This document shows, one piece after another, positions 8,594 through 16,273 of a DNA stretch of 64,000 nt (its first letter is position 1; every line of letters begins with the position of its first letter). Below the pieces are notes generated by a model. That model searched no databases, was not told the origin of the DNA, and was given only the letters and a program-made list of their open reading frames with translations. The stretch is taken from contig NZ_CALUCZ010000002.1 of the NCBI RefSeq assembly GCF_943914685.1, positions 1 to 64,000 of the forward strand, given 5' to 3'. The position numbers and the translations under genes were made by a program. The DNA comes from an uncultured Mobiluncus sp. Lineage in GTDB: Bacteria; Actinomycetota; Actinomycetes; Actinomycetales; Actinomycetaceae.

Positions 8594-9583
8594 ATGCGAC
8601 AAAGTAAAAAACTGACTATACTGATGACCTCGGTTGTATGCCTGGCTATGGGGTTATCTGCATGCTCATCAGCGCCGTCAGGTCAGACGTCATCATCGTC
8701 AAATCAGTCCAAAGGGATTACAGTGACTAACTGCGGCAAAGAACAGACTTTTGCTACCAGTCCATCAAGGGTTGTCTCACTTGGCGTCACTGGACTTGCA
8801 TACCTTGCTGCAGCAGGGGCAGAAGACAAGGTGATTTTGCGAGCAAACGAATGGGGTGAAGAACCTGCGGCTTGGATGGCTGGTAAGGTTGATAAAATTG
8901 AGGCAATCCAAGAACCAATTTCCATGGAAGCCATTGTCTCAAAGCAGCCAGACTTAGTATATGGCGGAGGTTTTGAATCAGGCGGGCTATCCCCAGATGC
9001 AGTACTAGAAAAGAAAATTCCCGCAATCGTTGACGCACCAGAATGTCACTACTTCTACCCTGATCAAAAAGAAAATGAGTCATTCAATGCGATTCTAGGT
9101 GAAATAACGACAATTGGGAACTTGTTAGGAACACAAGAAAAAGCCAAGCAAACAACTGATGATCTTAAATCCAAAATAGGCCAAATAGCTGAAGAAAAGC
9201 CAGGACAAGGTCGCCGCGTCTCTTTCGCCTACTACTACGGTGAAGACGAAGGACTCTACAGTTACGGAACCAAAGGGGTCATGGGAGAAATTATAAAAAC
9301 TTTGGATCTAAAGTCTGCTATCGATCCAAACTATCATCCCCATCAAGGTCCAATTGCGGAAGAAGCTTTTGTCAAGTCTGCCCCGGATTTGATTATTGTC
9401 CTCCTGGGAATGGGTGGGGCAACTAAAGAATCAACCATGGCGCGTTTGGAGAAAATCCCTGGATACAAAGACATGAAGGCTGTGAAGAACAACCAGATTT
9501 TCTTTGCTGAGTCTGCAATTGCCTATGCTTCGCCCACAGCACTATACGGCACCATTGAACTCGCAGATCAAATCCGCAAATAG
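8594..9583 (+). CDS. Siderophore-type substrate-binding lipoprotein (FecB/FhuD/BtuF fold)
   Basis: A 329-residue lipoprotein. The signal peptide ends in the lipobox LSAC near residue 24, followed by a Ser-rich linker. Two lobes joined by a long helix fit the periplasmic-binding class III fold: FATSPSRVVSLGVTGLAYLAAAG near residue 55, and the KQPDLVYGGG element that follows the first lobe. ATG 8594 is preceded by AAAGGAGA; an upstream in-frame start at 8474 would run through the permease gene. It delivers the metal complex to the 7560-8579 channel. Which ligand it takes is not readable from sequence. The context suggests the metal-loaded form of the peptide made by the neighbouring genes, but haem or a foreign siderophore is equally possible. 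Confidence 0.9.
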   Translation: MRQSKKLTILMTSVVCLAMGLSACSSAPSGQTSSSSNQSKGITVTNCGKEQTFATSPSRVVSLGVTGLAYLAAAGAEDKVILRANEWGEEPAAWMAGKVDKIEAIQEPISMEAIVSKQPDLVYGGGFESGGLSPDAVLEKKIPAIVDAPECHYFYPDQKENESFNAILGEITTIGNLLGTQEKAKQTTDDLKSKIGQIAEEKPGQGRRVSFAYYYGEDEGLYSYGTKGVMGEIIKTLDLKSAIDPNYHPHQGPIAEEAFVKSAPDLIIVLLGMGGATKESTMARLEKIPGYKDMKAVKNNQIFFAESAIAYASPTALYGTIELADQIRK

Positions 9584-9591
9584 GAGAAACC

Positions 9592-10353
9592 GTGAACGAT
9601 TTTCCTTTGAATGTGACAGAAGCAACCGTAAAATTTGGCTCCTACACAGCCATTAACCAGATTTCATTTCAAGTAAAGCCTGGAAATATTCTCGGTATAG
9701 CAGGACCCAACGGCTCAGGGAAAACAACACTACTGCGCTCCCTATTTGGAGCGCAACCCCTTACCACAGGAACAATTGCACTCGAAGGAAAACCATTACA
9801 TAAAATGCGAGCATCGCAGATTGGCAAGAAAATATCTGTGGTGTCTCAATTCGAACACGACACTGACCGGATGCGTGTGGAGGAGTTCGTCCTTTTGGGA
9901 CGAGCTCCTCACCGCACCGATTTCCAAGGCTACTCAGATACTGACCACGAGATTGCCAGCCAGGCCCTGCAAAGAGTCGGTATGGGCAAAGTCAAAAACA
10001 GATATTTTACAACACTTTCAGGGGGGGAACGTCAACGTGTCCTAATCGCTAGAGCTTTAACTCAGCAATGTCCATGTATGCTACTTGACGAACCAACTAA
10101 TCACCTTGATGTGAAATACCAGCATCAGGTTCTTGCTCTCATACGTGAAGTCGCACCTACGGCAGTAATCGTTCTGCACGACCTGAACCTTGTGGCACGG
10201 TATTGCGATGAAGTTATCGTCATGAAGCATGGCTCAATAGCTTGCCAGGGTTGTCCGGCAAACACACTGTCTACAGAACTGATCTCTGATGTCTACGGAG
10301 TAGAAGCCATCGAAGTGTACGATGGGGAAATTAAACAGTTCATCTTCCGATGA
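9592..10353 (+). CDS. FecE/BtuD-family ABC importer ATPase
   Basis: A 253-residue ATPase with Walker A GPNGSGKTT near residue 38, Q-loop VVSQFEHD, a segment ALLGRAPHR-like (VLLGRAPHRTDF) typical of siderophore and cobalamin importer ATPases, signature LSGGERQR, Walker B CMLLDEPTNHLD and H-loop VLHDLN. The start is GTG 9592 with AGGAGA upstream, 8 bases after the lipoprotein stop. It completes the importer and ends the plus-strand operon, facing the methyltransferase genes with only 11 bases between stops. Energises uptake at the cytoplasmic face. Confidence 0.92.
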   Translation: MNDFPLNVTEATVKFGSYTAINQISFQVKPGNILGIAGPNGSGKTTLLRSLFGAQPLTTGTIALEGKPLHKMRASQIGKKISVVSQFEHDTDRMRVEEFVLLGRAPHRTDFQGYSDTDHEIASQALQRVGMGKVKNRYFTTLSGGERQRVLIARALTQQCPCMLLDEPTNHLDVKYQHQVLALIREVAPTAVIVLHDLNLVARYCDEVIVMKHGSIACQGCPANTLSTELISDVYGVEAIEVYDGEIKQFIFR

Positions 10354-10364
10354 ACAGCTCGTAA

Positions 10365-11117
10365 TCACTTTACCGCTAAGAACCCCTCGAAATTTATGTA
10401 TCTAATAGCGGGAGTTACTTTCTCAAATCCTACATCGTGCAATAATTCAATCATGGAAACGGTAGATTCGGGTTTAATAACACCGTAAACACTTTCAGAT
10501 TTTGTTACGACCTGTTCGGCACTCAACCCGTTAAAGGTTTTAAATCGTGAGTAAAGTAGCAGTGCAAGTTCTTGAAAAAAGGCATCCTGCTGAAGTATTT
10601 TCGAGTATGTAAAAAATGCTCCGCCTTCTCGCAGGCTTTCGTATATTTTCCTAAATAATGCACGTTTCGCGGAGCGATTCAAAAACTGTGTTGTTAGAAA
10701 ATCAACGACAAAATCGCATTTATCAAACTCAAAGTCTTCTAAGTTCGCTTCTATCAACTCAATATTGTCTATCCCGGCACAGTGTTCGCGAGCTTTTGCA
10801 ATCATTTCGCTCTCGCAGTCGAGACCTATCCATTTTACCGATCGTGTTCGAGGATTATGACGGGCTAGCTTTTTAATGAGTTCACCAGTGGAAACACCGA
10901 GCTCGTAGGCTTTTCCTTTTGGAAGCAAAAAGCAACTGGCCAACTCGGCTGCCATGAAATGTCCCTCGTCGTACAAAGGCACAGATTTGCGGACGTGACT
11001 TACAAAAGAATTTGCGACTCCATTAGAGAATGTCCAATATCCATTCTGGACTTCTATCTCTGTATCAACCATGGACACGTCTAGCCCTGATCTTGGAGGA
11101 AATGCTTGGTTAGTCAT
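10365..11117 (-). CDS. SAM-dependent class I methyltransferase, second of the RiPP pair
   Basis: A 250-residue protein with the SAM-binding motif YELGVSTGELIKKL near residue 72, an acidic loop (GLDCES) near 98, and FDKCDFVVDFLTTQF as the motif IV region. The N-terminal 50 residues are extra and hydrophilic. It starts 8 bases inside the end of the upstream methyltransferase gene, so the two are translationally coupled. Its distance from the YcaO operon is bridged by the shared iron-box control. It may methylate the peptide N-terminus or a side chain, as N-methylation is known for linear azole peptides, or carry out an unrelated small-molecule step. The substrate cannot be read from sequence. 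Confidence 0.8.
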   Translation of the reverse strand: MTNQAFPPRSGLDVSMVDTEIEVQNGYWTFSNGVANSFVSHVRKSVPLYDEGHFMAAELASCFLLPKGKAYELGVSTGELIKKLARHNPRTRSVKWIGLDCESEMIAKAREHCAGIDNIELIEANLEDFEFDKCDFVVDFLTTQFLNRSAKRALFRKIYESLREGGAFFTYSKILQQDAFFQELALLLYSRFKTFNGLSAEQVVTKSESVYGVIKPESTVSMIELLHDVGFEKVTPAIRYINFEGFLAVK

Positions 11118-11877
11118 CGCGGCACTTCCGGTAAACTCGAATCATCGTAGGTGAATCCTCAATAATCGGAGCTCTATCCCATGACTCGTAAGCCTGATAT
11201 AGTTCTAGTCCGCTATTAGACGCCATTATGTCTAACTGATCAGCAGTACAGTAATGTGATGCCGAAGTGTGAACTCTGGGCGCTTCCCCATCGTTAAAAA
11301 TAAGATAAGCATTCAATAGTAGACGCTGTGTAGGATTATGTATTTCACCTGCGGCAATAACCGAACCTTTATCAATTTTAAGTGCTTTAATGTCTGAGTC
11401 ACCGAAAGGATAGCCTTCTGAACACATTAGTTCGATGACAAAATAGCCTCCCTTCTTCAAATGATGAGATGCCCTATCGAAACAAGCCTGTTGTGCCTCA
11501 TCGGTCAGTAACATGTGCAGTCCCCAGGAAACAAAATATACAAGATCGAAATCTTTGGTAGGTAAGTCGAAACTTTGAGCGTCGCCTTGAATTGCTTCAA
11601 CTGAGCATTCGGTATCATTTTTTTCAAGATATTTAAGCATGTGAACAGAAGTGTCAATTCCGGTGACTTTGACGCCGCGTGCAGCTAGTGGAATTGCTAC
11701 ACGGCCACTGCCGATTCCGATCTCCAAGGCTCGACCTCCAGGAATTAAAGAAGCTAGGAAGTCGGCAGTCGCTTGCGTAGTTGGACGCTCAGAAAAATAG
11801 GTCTGCCATAAGTCTGACCATTCGCTGTCGTAGATGTACTTGTTCATTCCATCTAAATCGATTTTAGGATTCAGCAT
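11110..11877 (-). CDS. SAM-dependent class I methyltransferase, first of the RiPP pair
   Basis: A 255-residue protein with motif I ALEIGIGSGRVAIPLA near residue 51, motif II VTGIDTSVHML, motif III EAIQGDAQSF and motif IV DFDLVYFVSWGLHML, followed by the post-motif GGYFVIELM. It fits the Methyltransf_25 type. ATG 11877 follows GGAGGT. The DtxR/IdeR-like operator at 11893-11911 lies directly upstream of that ribosome site, so iron should control the two-gene unit. The pair are only distantly alike and probably act on different atoms. An insertion sequence begins about 50 bases further upstream. Confidence 0.85.
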   Translation of the reverse strand: MLNPKIDLDGMNKYIYDSEWSDLWQTYFSERPTTQATADFLASLIPGGRALEIGIGSGRVAIPLAARGVKVTGIDTSVHMLKYLEKNDTECSVEAIQGDAQSFDLPTKDFDLVYFVSWGLHMLLTDEAQQACFDRASHHLKKGGYFVIELMCSEGYPFGDSDIKALKIDKGSVIAAGEIHNPTQRLLLNAYLIFNDGEAPRVHTSASHYCTADQLDIMASNSGLELYQAYESWDRAPIIEDSPTMIRVYRKCRDD

Positions 11878-11892
11878 TACACCTCCAGTAGG

Positions 11893-11911
11893 TTAGGTTA
11901 GCCACACCTAA
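11893..11911. promoter_or_regulatory. DtxR/IdeR-like iron box before the methyltransferase genes
   Basis: TTAGGTTAGCCACACCTAA matches 17 of 19 positions of the DtxR/IdeR consensus. It lies 16 bases before the first methyltransferase start, over the likely 5' leader or core promoter. With the box at 6260-6278 it puts biosynthesis, uptake and tailoring under one expected iron signal. The insertion sequence starts about 50 bases away and has left it intact. Confidence 0.78.
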
Positions 11912-11962
11912 GCATACTATAGCTGGTGTATCTTTCGCCACACTCCGGCGTACCTTATGTAT

Positions 11963-13352
11963 TTTGAGCGCGAGGGCGGTCTGGTGCCTCACATAGTTTG
12001 AGCGCGAAAATAGATTGTTAGCATGAATGATGGAGTGGCTTCTATGGGTGCGCGTGTTGAGGTCACGAAGCGGTTACGCCAGGCGTATCGCGGGGCTTCG
12101 AAAAAGGAAAAGGGCAGGGTGCTGGATAGTTTTTGTGAGTCTACGGGATTGTCCAGGGCTACCGCGAGGAGGTATCTGACCAGTGATGTCACTGGGAATC
12201 CTGGCGTGGTCAGGATTGATTACCGTAAGGCCAGGGCGACAAAGTATTCAACGTTAGCGAAGAGGATACTACAACGGGTTTGGGTGTTATCAGGATGCCA
12301 ATGCGGTAAATATTTGGCAGTATCGATGCGTGTTTGGCTTGATTCCCTTGAAACGCATGAGGAACTGGTGATAGGAAGAGCCGGGTATAGCCAGGAAATA
12401 CGTGACGAGTTACTGGGAATGTCTGCTTCTACGATAGACCGGTATCTCAAAGAAGCCCGCCAGTGTCTAGAGCTGAGGGGTATTCCGGGTACGAAACCAG
12501 GAGCATTGTTACGTAACTCGATAAAAATCAGGAAAGCTGGGGACGAGATTGCTGACGAGCCAGGGTTTTTCGAGATGGACACGGTGGCGCATTGCGGGCC
12601 GAGTCTCAAGGGAGAGTTCGTCCGTACCCTGACGTTAACCGACGTGAACACGGGCTGGATACATTTAGAAGCCCTACGGAATAACGCCCGGGTGCATATG
12701 CTCAAAGCTCTAGACTCTGCGATAGAAGCCATCCCATACCAGGTTCAGGGGCTGGACTGTGATAACGGTAGCGAGTTCATTAACCGGGAAGTCATTAACT
12801 GGGCATCTAGCCTGGACGTATTCTTCACACGCTCGCGCCCTTACAAGAAGAACGACCAGACACATGTGGAATCTAAAAACAACCATGTAGTGCGTAAATA
12901 CGGCTTCCACTACCGTTATGACACACCCGAAGAATTGAAAGTCCTGCGCAAGCTATGGAAAACAGTGTGCTTACGCATGAACCTGTTCACTCCTACCAGG
13001 AAACCCATAGGCTGGAACCAAGACAGTGTAGGGAGACGTAAACGCGTTACGACACACCAGCCACACCCCTAGACCGTTTACTAGCCTCCGGGATACTCTC
13101 AAGGACACAAATCAAAGAACTACAACAGTTACGTGATTCCACGAATCCTGCCGAGCTAACCCGCGATATCCTACGCTACCAAGCCATACTCACCGACCTA
13201 GCCAGAACCCCTACCGAGGTACTCACTATCAACATGGAACAAAACCACGCTAAACATAAAGCCCTACTCACCCAAGGCATCAAAACCCGCAGCGCCTAAC
13301 CCCCACTTCGCGCTCAAACTAAATGACGCACAACTTAACATTCACGCTCAAA
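11963..13352. mobile_element. Insertion sequence with doubled terminal repeats
   Basis: Each end carries two copies of TTTGAGCGCGA-like words: outer 11963 and inner 11997 on the left, inner ending 13318 and outer ending 13352 on the right in inverse orientation. Spacing between outer and inner copies is the same at both ends (34 bases), so the ends are about 46-base imperfect inverted repeats with conserved blocks at their two edges. These probably are transposase binding sites. The element encodes one DDE transposase, which is frameshifted. I see no clear target duplication; exact ends may be a few bases further out, since TGT occurs at 11958 and inversely at 13358. I do not assign a family. 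Confidence 0.75.
12023..13299 (+). pseudogene. DDE (integrase-core) transposase, frameshifted near its end
   Basis: The first frame gives 349 residues: an N-terminal helix-turn-helix region (about 15-60, TGLSRATARRYL) and an rve-type catalytic core with Asp near 186 (EMDTV), Asp near 247 (DCDNGSEF) and Glu near 283 (HVESKNN). It stops at 13070-13072. Directly behind, in the frame that re-reads one base at about 13050, the text continues as YDTPATPLDRLLASG and further to a stop at 13297-13299. That joins smoothly after KRV, so one base (probably a T in GTTTAC) has been lost. No slippery heptamer is present, so programmed shifting is unlikely. The catalytic triad lies before the shift, so a shortened protein might keep some activity. 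Confidence 0.8.
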
Positions 13353-14259
13353 TTGACATGTGGCACCACGATTCTCGAACCTCAGAAACTGATGGACGTA
13401 GCCAAATCGTGGCACCTGGGTTCCAGCCCATCAGTAAACAAGGGATTCCATCGATTTGGTCTTGCAATCGGTAGGCAGCGTCAAAGTAACCTCTAATCGA
13501 CAATTTGATAGCATCATACGTATTACGCGCCGAATCTAAGTCAGCAGTAATCCATCTCTGGGGCGCACCATTAATATCATTCAAGGGGAACGGTGCTGAT
13601 TTTACTAAAGGAAAATGTTTGCACAACAAAACCCAATCACTATAAGAATTAATTTCCAATAGTTTAATAGAGTTACTTTTATCGCGTACCGTGTTCACTC
13701 TCTCCCATCCCGGAGTGACAATTAGGTATTCATCAGTCAGTATAGGCAGCCAGAGTTGCGAATTCATGTCGTACTTCCCTGGCAGAGTTACTCGATACGG
13801 AGGCTTTGCGTCAAAACTCCACCAGTTGGAATCTGCAGTATCAAAACCGTCATCATCAACAGCTTCCACATTGTAGGCAATTTCTGGCTGCTCATGCTCC
13901 CCGGTAAGTAAACGTTGCACGCGCTTGCTTAGCCGAGAAAAGATTTCTCTATTGAGAGCTGAAAATGGTTGAGGCGACAGAGGAAGTTTATAAATCTTTT
14001 TCCATCGCCCCCAGGGGTATAAATCAAGAAAATCTTGGAGGAAAAAAATACCTCGATCATCAGAGATTGTTTCTATCTTGGTCAATGACCGAGAAATATA
14101 CTCAAGTAAAGAACTATCTGCCTCGGCGAAACGTTGATAAAAATCGTCGTCCGCTAGATACCCCACCATTTCGATTTCTGAAAACAGCACCCACAGCAGA
14201 GAAAGCGTCAGGCATGTCGCGTCAGACTTCGTTTCGCAAGATTGACTGTTCAGCTGCAC
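13348..14259 (-). CDS. Unknown protein, C-terminus cut by the insertion sequence
   Basis: I do not recognise this 303-residue product. It is hydrophilic with no signal peptide or membrane segment, and rich in aromatic residues (NWWSFDAKPPYRV, GYFDAAYRLQDQ). The last codons run into the terminal repeat: the stop TGA (13348-13350) lies within the TTTGAGCG word, so the natural C-terminus has been lost or replaced. The start is uncertain; ATG 14259 gives an unconvincing N-terminus, and MVGYLADDD about 31 residues in is an alternative. Base composition is AT-rich like the RiPP island. Whether it belonged to that pathway cannot be told. Confidence 0.55.
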   Translation of the reverse strand: MQLNSQSCETKSDATCLTLSLLWVLFSEIEMVGYLADDDFYQRFAEADSSLLEYISRSLTKIETISDDRGIFFLQDFLDLYPWGRWKKIYKLPLSPQPFSALNREIFSRLSKRVQRLLTGEHEQPEIAYNVEAVDDDGFDTADSNWWSFDAKPPYRVTLPGKYDMNSQLWLPILTDEYLIVTPGWERVNTVRDKSNSIKLLEINSYSDWVLLCKHFPLVKSAPFPLNDINGAPQRWITADLDSARNTYDAIKLSIRGYFDAAYRLQDQIDGIPCLLMGWNPGATIWLRPSVSEVRESWCHMSI

Positions 14260-14302
14260 TTAAGACCTTCCGCCAGACCTGCCGGTGTTCAGGTTGTCCC
14301 GT

Positions 14303-15094
14303 TTAGGACAGCATGGTCCGGTCAGATAGCGCCGCGCCTTTGAACTTGGCGAATTTGGCCAGCAGGTCGTCCACAGTCGCGTTTTCCTTGTCTTTCCCGC
14401 TCAGTTCCATAATGACCTCGCCCTCATGCATCATGATGAGGCGGTTGCCCAGGTGCAGCGCTTGTTCCATGTTGTGGGTCACCATCAGGGTGGTCAGTCC
14501 GTGGCGCGCCACCAGCTCTTGGGTCAAGCGGGTAATCAACTCGGCACGCGCCGGATCCAAAGCCGCCGTGTGTTCGTCCAACAGCAAAATCTTCGGCTGA
14601 GTGAACACCGCCATCACCAGGGACAGCGCTTGACGCTGCCCGCCGGAGAGCAACCCTACGCGGGCCGTCAAGCGATTTTCCAAACCTTGCTCCAAAACCT
14701 TGAGCTCTTCGCGGAACTGCGCTTTGCGGGCCCGGGTCACTCCGAGTCCCAGTCCGTGCCCATGGGTGCGTGCCCAGGCAATCGCTAAGTTCTCTTCAAT
14801 AGTCATGTGCGGGCAGGTTCCCGCCATCGGGTCTTGGAACACGCGTCCCACGTAACGCGCCACTTTGTAGTCAGGTTTGCGCGTCACATCGTGGCCGTCA
14901 ATATGTATCTGTCCCAAGTCCGGGCGGTAGCGTCCCGAGACGATGTTCAGCAAGGTCGATTTGCCCGCCCCGTTGGAACCAATGACGGTCACAAAGTCGC
15001 CCTCGTCCAACTGCAGGGAGATGTCACGCAGAGCAATTTTTTCGTTAACGGTGTGACGGAAAAACGCCTTGGAAATATGCGAAAGTTCTAGCAT
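14303..15094 (-). CDS. ABC transporter ATPase of a TrpXYZ-type importer
   Basis: A 263-residue ATPase with Walker A GSNGAGKST near residue 37, VFQDPMAGTCPHMTIEENLAIAWAR as Q-loop segment, signature LSGGQRQA, Walker B ILLLDEHTAALDP and H-loop VTHNM. Walker B carries His after Glu (DEH), as seen in this ATPase family (COG1101). ATG 15094 lies 3 bases past the permease stop, with GGAAAGGA upstream. It works with the permease and lipoprotein encoded before it on the same strand. The group is related to tryptophan/tyrosine or unknown-substrate importers; the ligand is not certain. Confidence 0.9.
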   Translation of the reverse strand: MLELSHISKAFFRHTVNEKIALRDISLQLDEGDFVTVIGSNGAGKSTLLNIVSGRYRPDLGQIHIDGHDVTRKPDYKVARYVGRVFQDPMAGTCPHMTIEENLAIAWARTHGHGLGLGVTRARKAQFREELKVLEQGLENRLTARVGLLSGGQRQALSLVMAVFTQPKILLLDEHTAALDPARAELITRLTQELVARHGLTTLMVTHNMEQALHLGNRLIMMHEGEVIMELSGKDKENATVDDLLAKFAKFKGAALSDRTMLS

Positions 15095-15097
15095 GGT

Positions 15098-16087
15098 TCA
15101 CAGTCCTTTCCGTCGGGTCCGTTTGGTGATATGTTTATCCGCCGGGCGGGTATCGCCGGAGTCAAGTTCCTCAGCGTCGGCCGTGTCCCAGGGCTGCACC
15201 CCAGAGAACTCCGCAATGGGATGGTTCTTTTGCCACGAAAGAAAACCTCTCCACCGTGGGGCAATGAGGAACACTACCACGATGATGGCGCTCAACAGTT
15301 TCATGTCGTTGGGGTTGAATCCCGGAATCATCAAGGCGGCTTGAATGATGACGCGATACACTACCGAACCCCCCACCACGGCCAACACGGCCATCCAGAT
15401 GCGTCCGGTCGGTATGACCGCGGTGCCAATGATAACCGAGGCTAGACCGGCAATAATCAGCCCGATGCCCATAGAAATATCCGCAAAACCTTGATACTGG
15501 GCGATGAGGGAACCGGACAGCGCCACCAAGCCGTTGGACAGCGCCAAGCCGACCAGTTTGGCCAAGTCGGTGTTCACCCCTTGGGCACGCGCCATTTCTT
15601 CGTTATCCCCAGTGGCGCGCAAAGCCAAACCCAGATTGGTGGACAGGAACCACACGACTATCCCGCAGGCTACCAGCAGGACCACCAGCAGAATCGCTAC
15701 GCTGACCCACGTCCCCACCAGATTTGCCTCCCGTAGCGGCGTAAACAGCGATTCTTCACGCCGAAACGGCAAGTTGGATTTGCCCATAATACGCAGGTTC
15801 ACCGAATACAAACCAATCTGGGTCAAAATCCCCGCCAGCAGCGGGTGAATCTTCCCCGCCGTATTCAGCAAGCCGGTAATCAACCCGGCAATCAGTCCCA
15901 CCGCAAATCCCGCCAAGGTTCCCAGCCACGGGCTGCCCCCGCCGAGGATAACGACCGCGCAAGCTGCTGCTCCGGTGGTAAAACTCGAATCAATCGTCAA
16001 ATCGGCGAAATCGAGGATTCTAAACGTGAGGTACACCCCCAAGGCCATCAGTCCGTAGATGAGACCCAGCTCCACCGCACCAATCAT
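15098..16087 (-). CDS. ABC importer permease, TrpY-type (COG4120)
   Basis: A 329-residue membrane protein with eight or nine hydrophobic segments. It has the BPD_transp_2-like fold of this group: GLIYGLMALGVYLTFRILDF near the start, TIDSSFTTGAA, and TGDNEEMARAQGV near residue 180, the loop that contacts the ATPase. The C-terminal 40 residues are a charged cytoplasmic tail ending in RTRRKGL. It follows the binding-protein gene after a gap of 186 bases that contains a terminator-like hairpin, and overlaps functionally with the ATPase gene 3 bases downstream. Confidence 0.9.
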   Translation of the reverse strand: MIGAVELGLIYGLMALGVYLTFRILDFADLTIDSSFTTGAAACAVVILGGGSPWLGTLAGFAVGLIAGLITGLLNTAGKIHPLLAGILTQIGLYSVNLRIMGKSNLPFRREESLFTPLREANLVGTWVSVAILLVVLLVACGIVVWFLSTNLGLALRATGDNEEMARAQGVNTDLAKLVGLALSNGLVALSGSLIAQYQGFADISMGIGLIIAGLASVIIGTAVIPTGRIWMAVLAVVGGSVVYRVIIQAALMIPGFNPNDMKLLSAIIVVVFLIAPRWRGFLSWQKNHPIAEFSGVQPWDTADAEELDSGDTRPADKHITKRTRRKGL

Positions 16088-16221
16088 ATTTTTTCAAATC
16101 CTTACGTGTATTCACAAGGTTCCCCGGTTACGTTTTCGGGGTCGCTCACCCACCCATTAAAACACGAGCCTGACACCATGGACAAAATAGGGCCGCGGAA
16201 ACCTGCGCCTTTCCAACATCG

Positions 16222-16259
16222 CAAAAGCCCACCCCGCTTTCAGACAGGATGGGCTTTTG
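16222..16259 (-). terminator. Attenuating terminator between binding-protein and permease genes
   Basis: CAAAAGCCCA (16222-16231) pairs perfectly with TGGGCTTTTG (16250-16259) around an 18-base loop. On the minus strand it ends in CTTTTG, 14 bases after the lipoprotein stop. It probably lowers expression of permease and ATPase relative to the binding protein, a usual ratio control in ABC operons. Confidence 0.65.
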
Positions 16260-16273
16260 TCTAAACACTGCAG

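Noticed and set aside
13040..13075. Programmed -1 frameshift in the transposase
   Set aside because: No slippery heptamer or downstream stimulator is seen, and the shift lies after the whole catalytic core, so a mutation is simpler.
11963..13352. Repeated TTTGAGCGCGA words as a CRISPR-like array
   Set aside because: There are only four copies, two at each end in inverse orientation, which fits insertion sequence ends; there are no spacers or cas genes.
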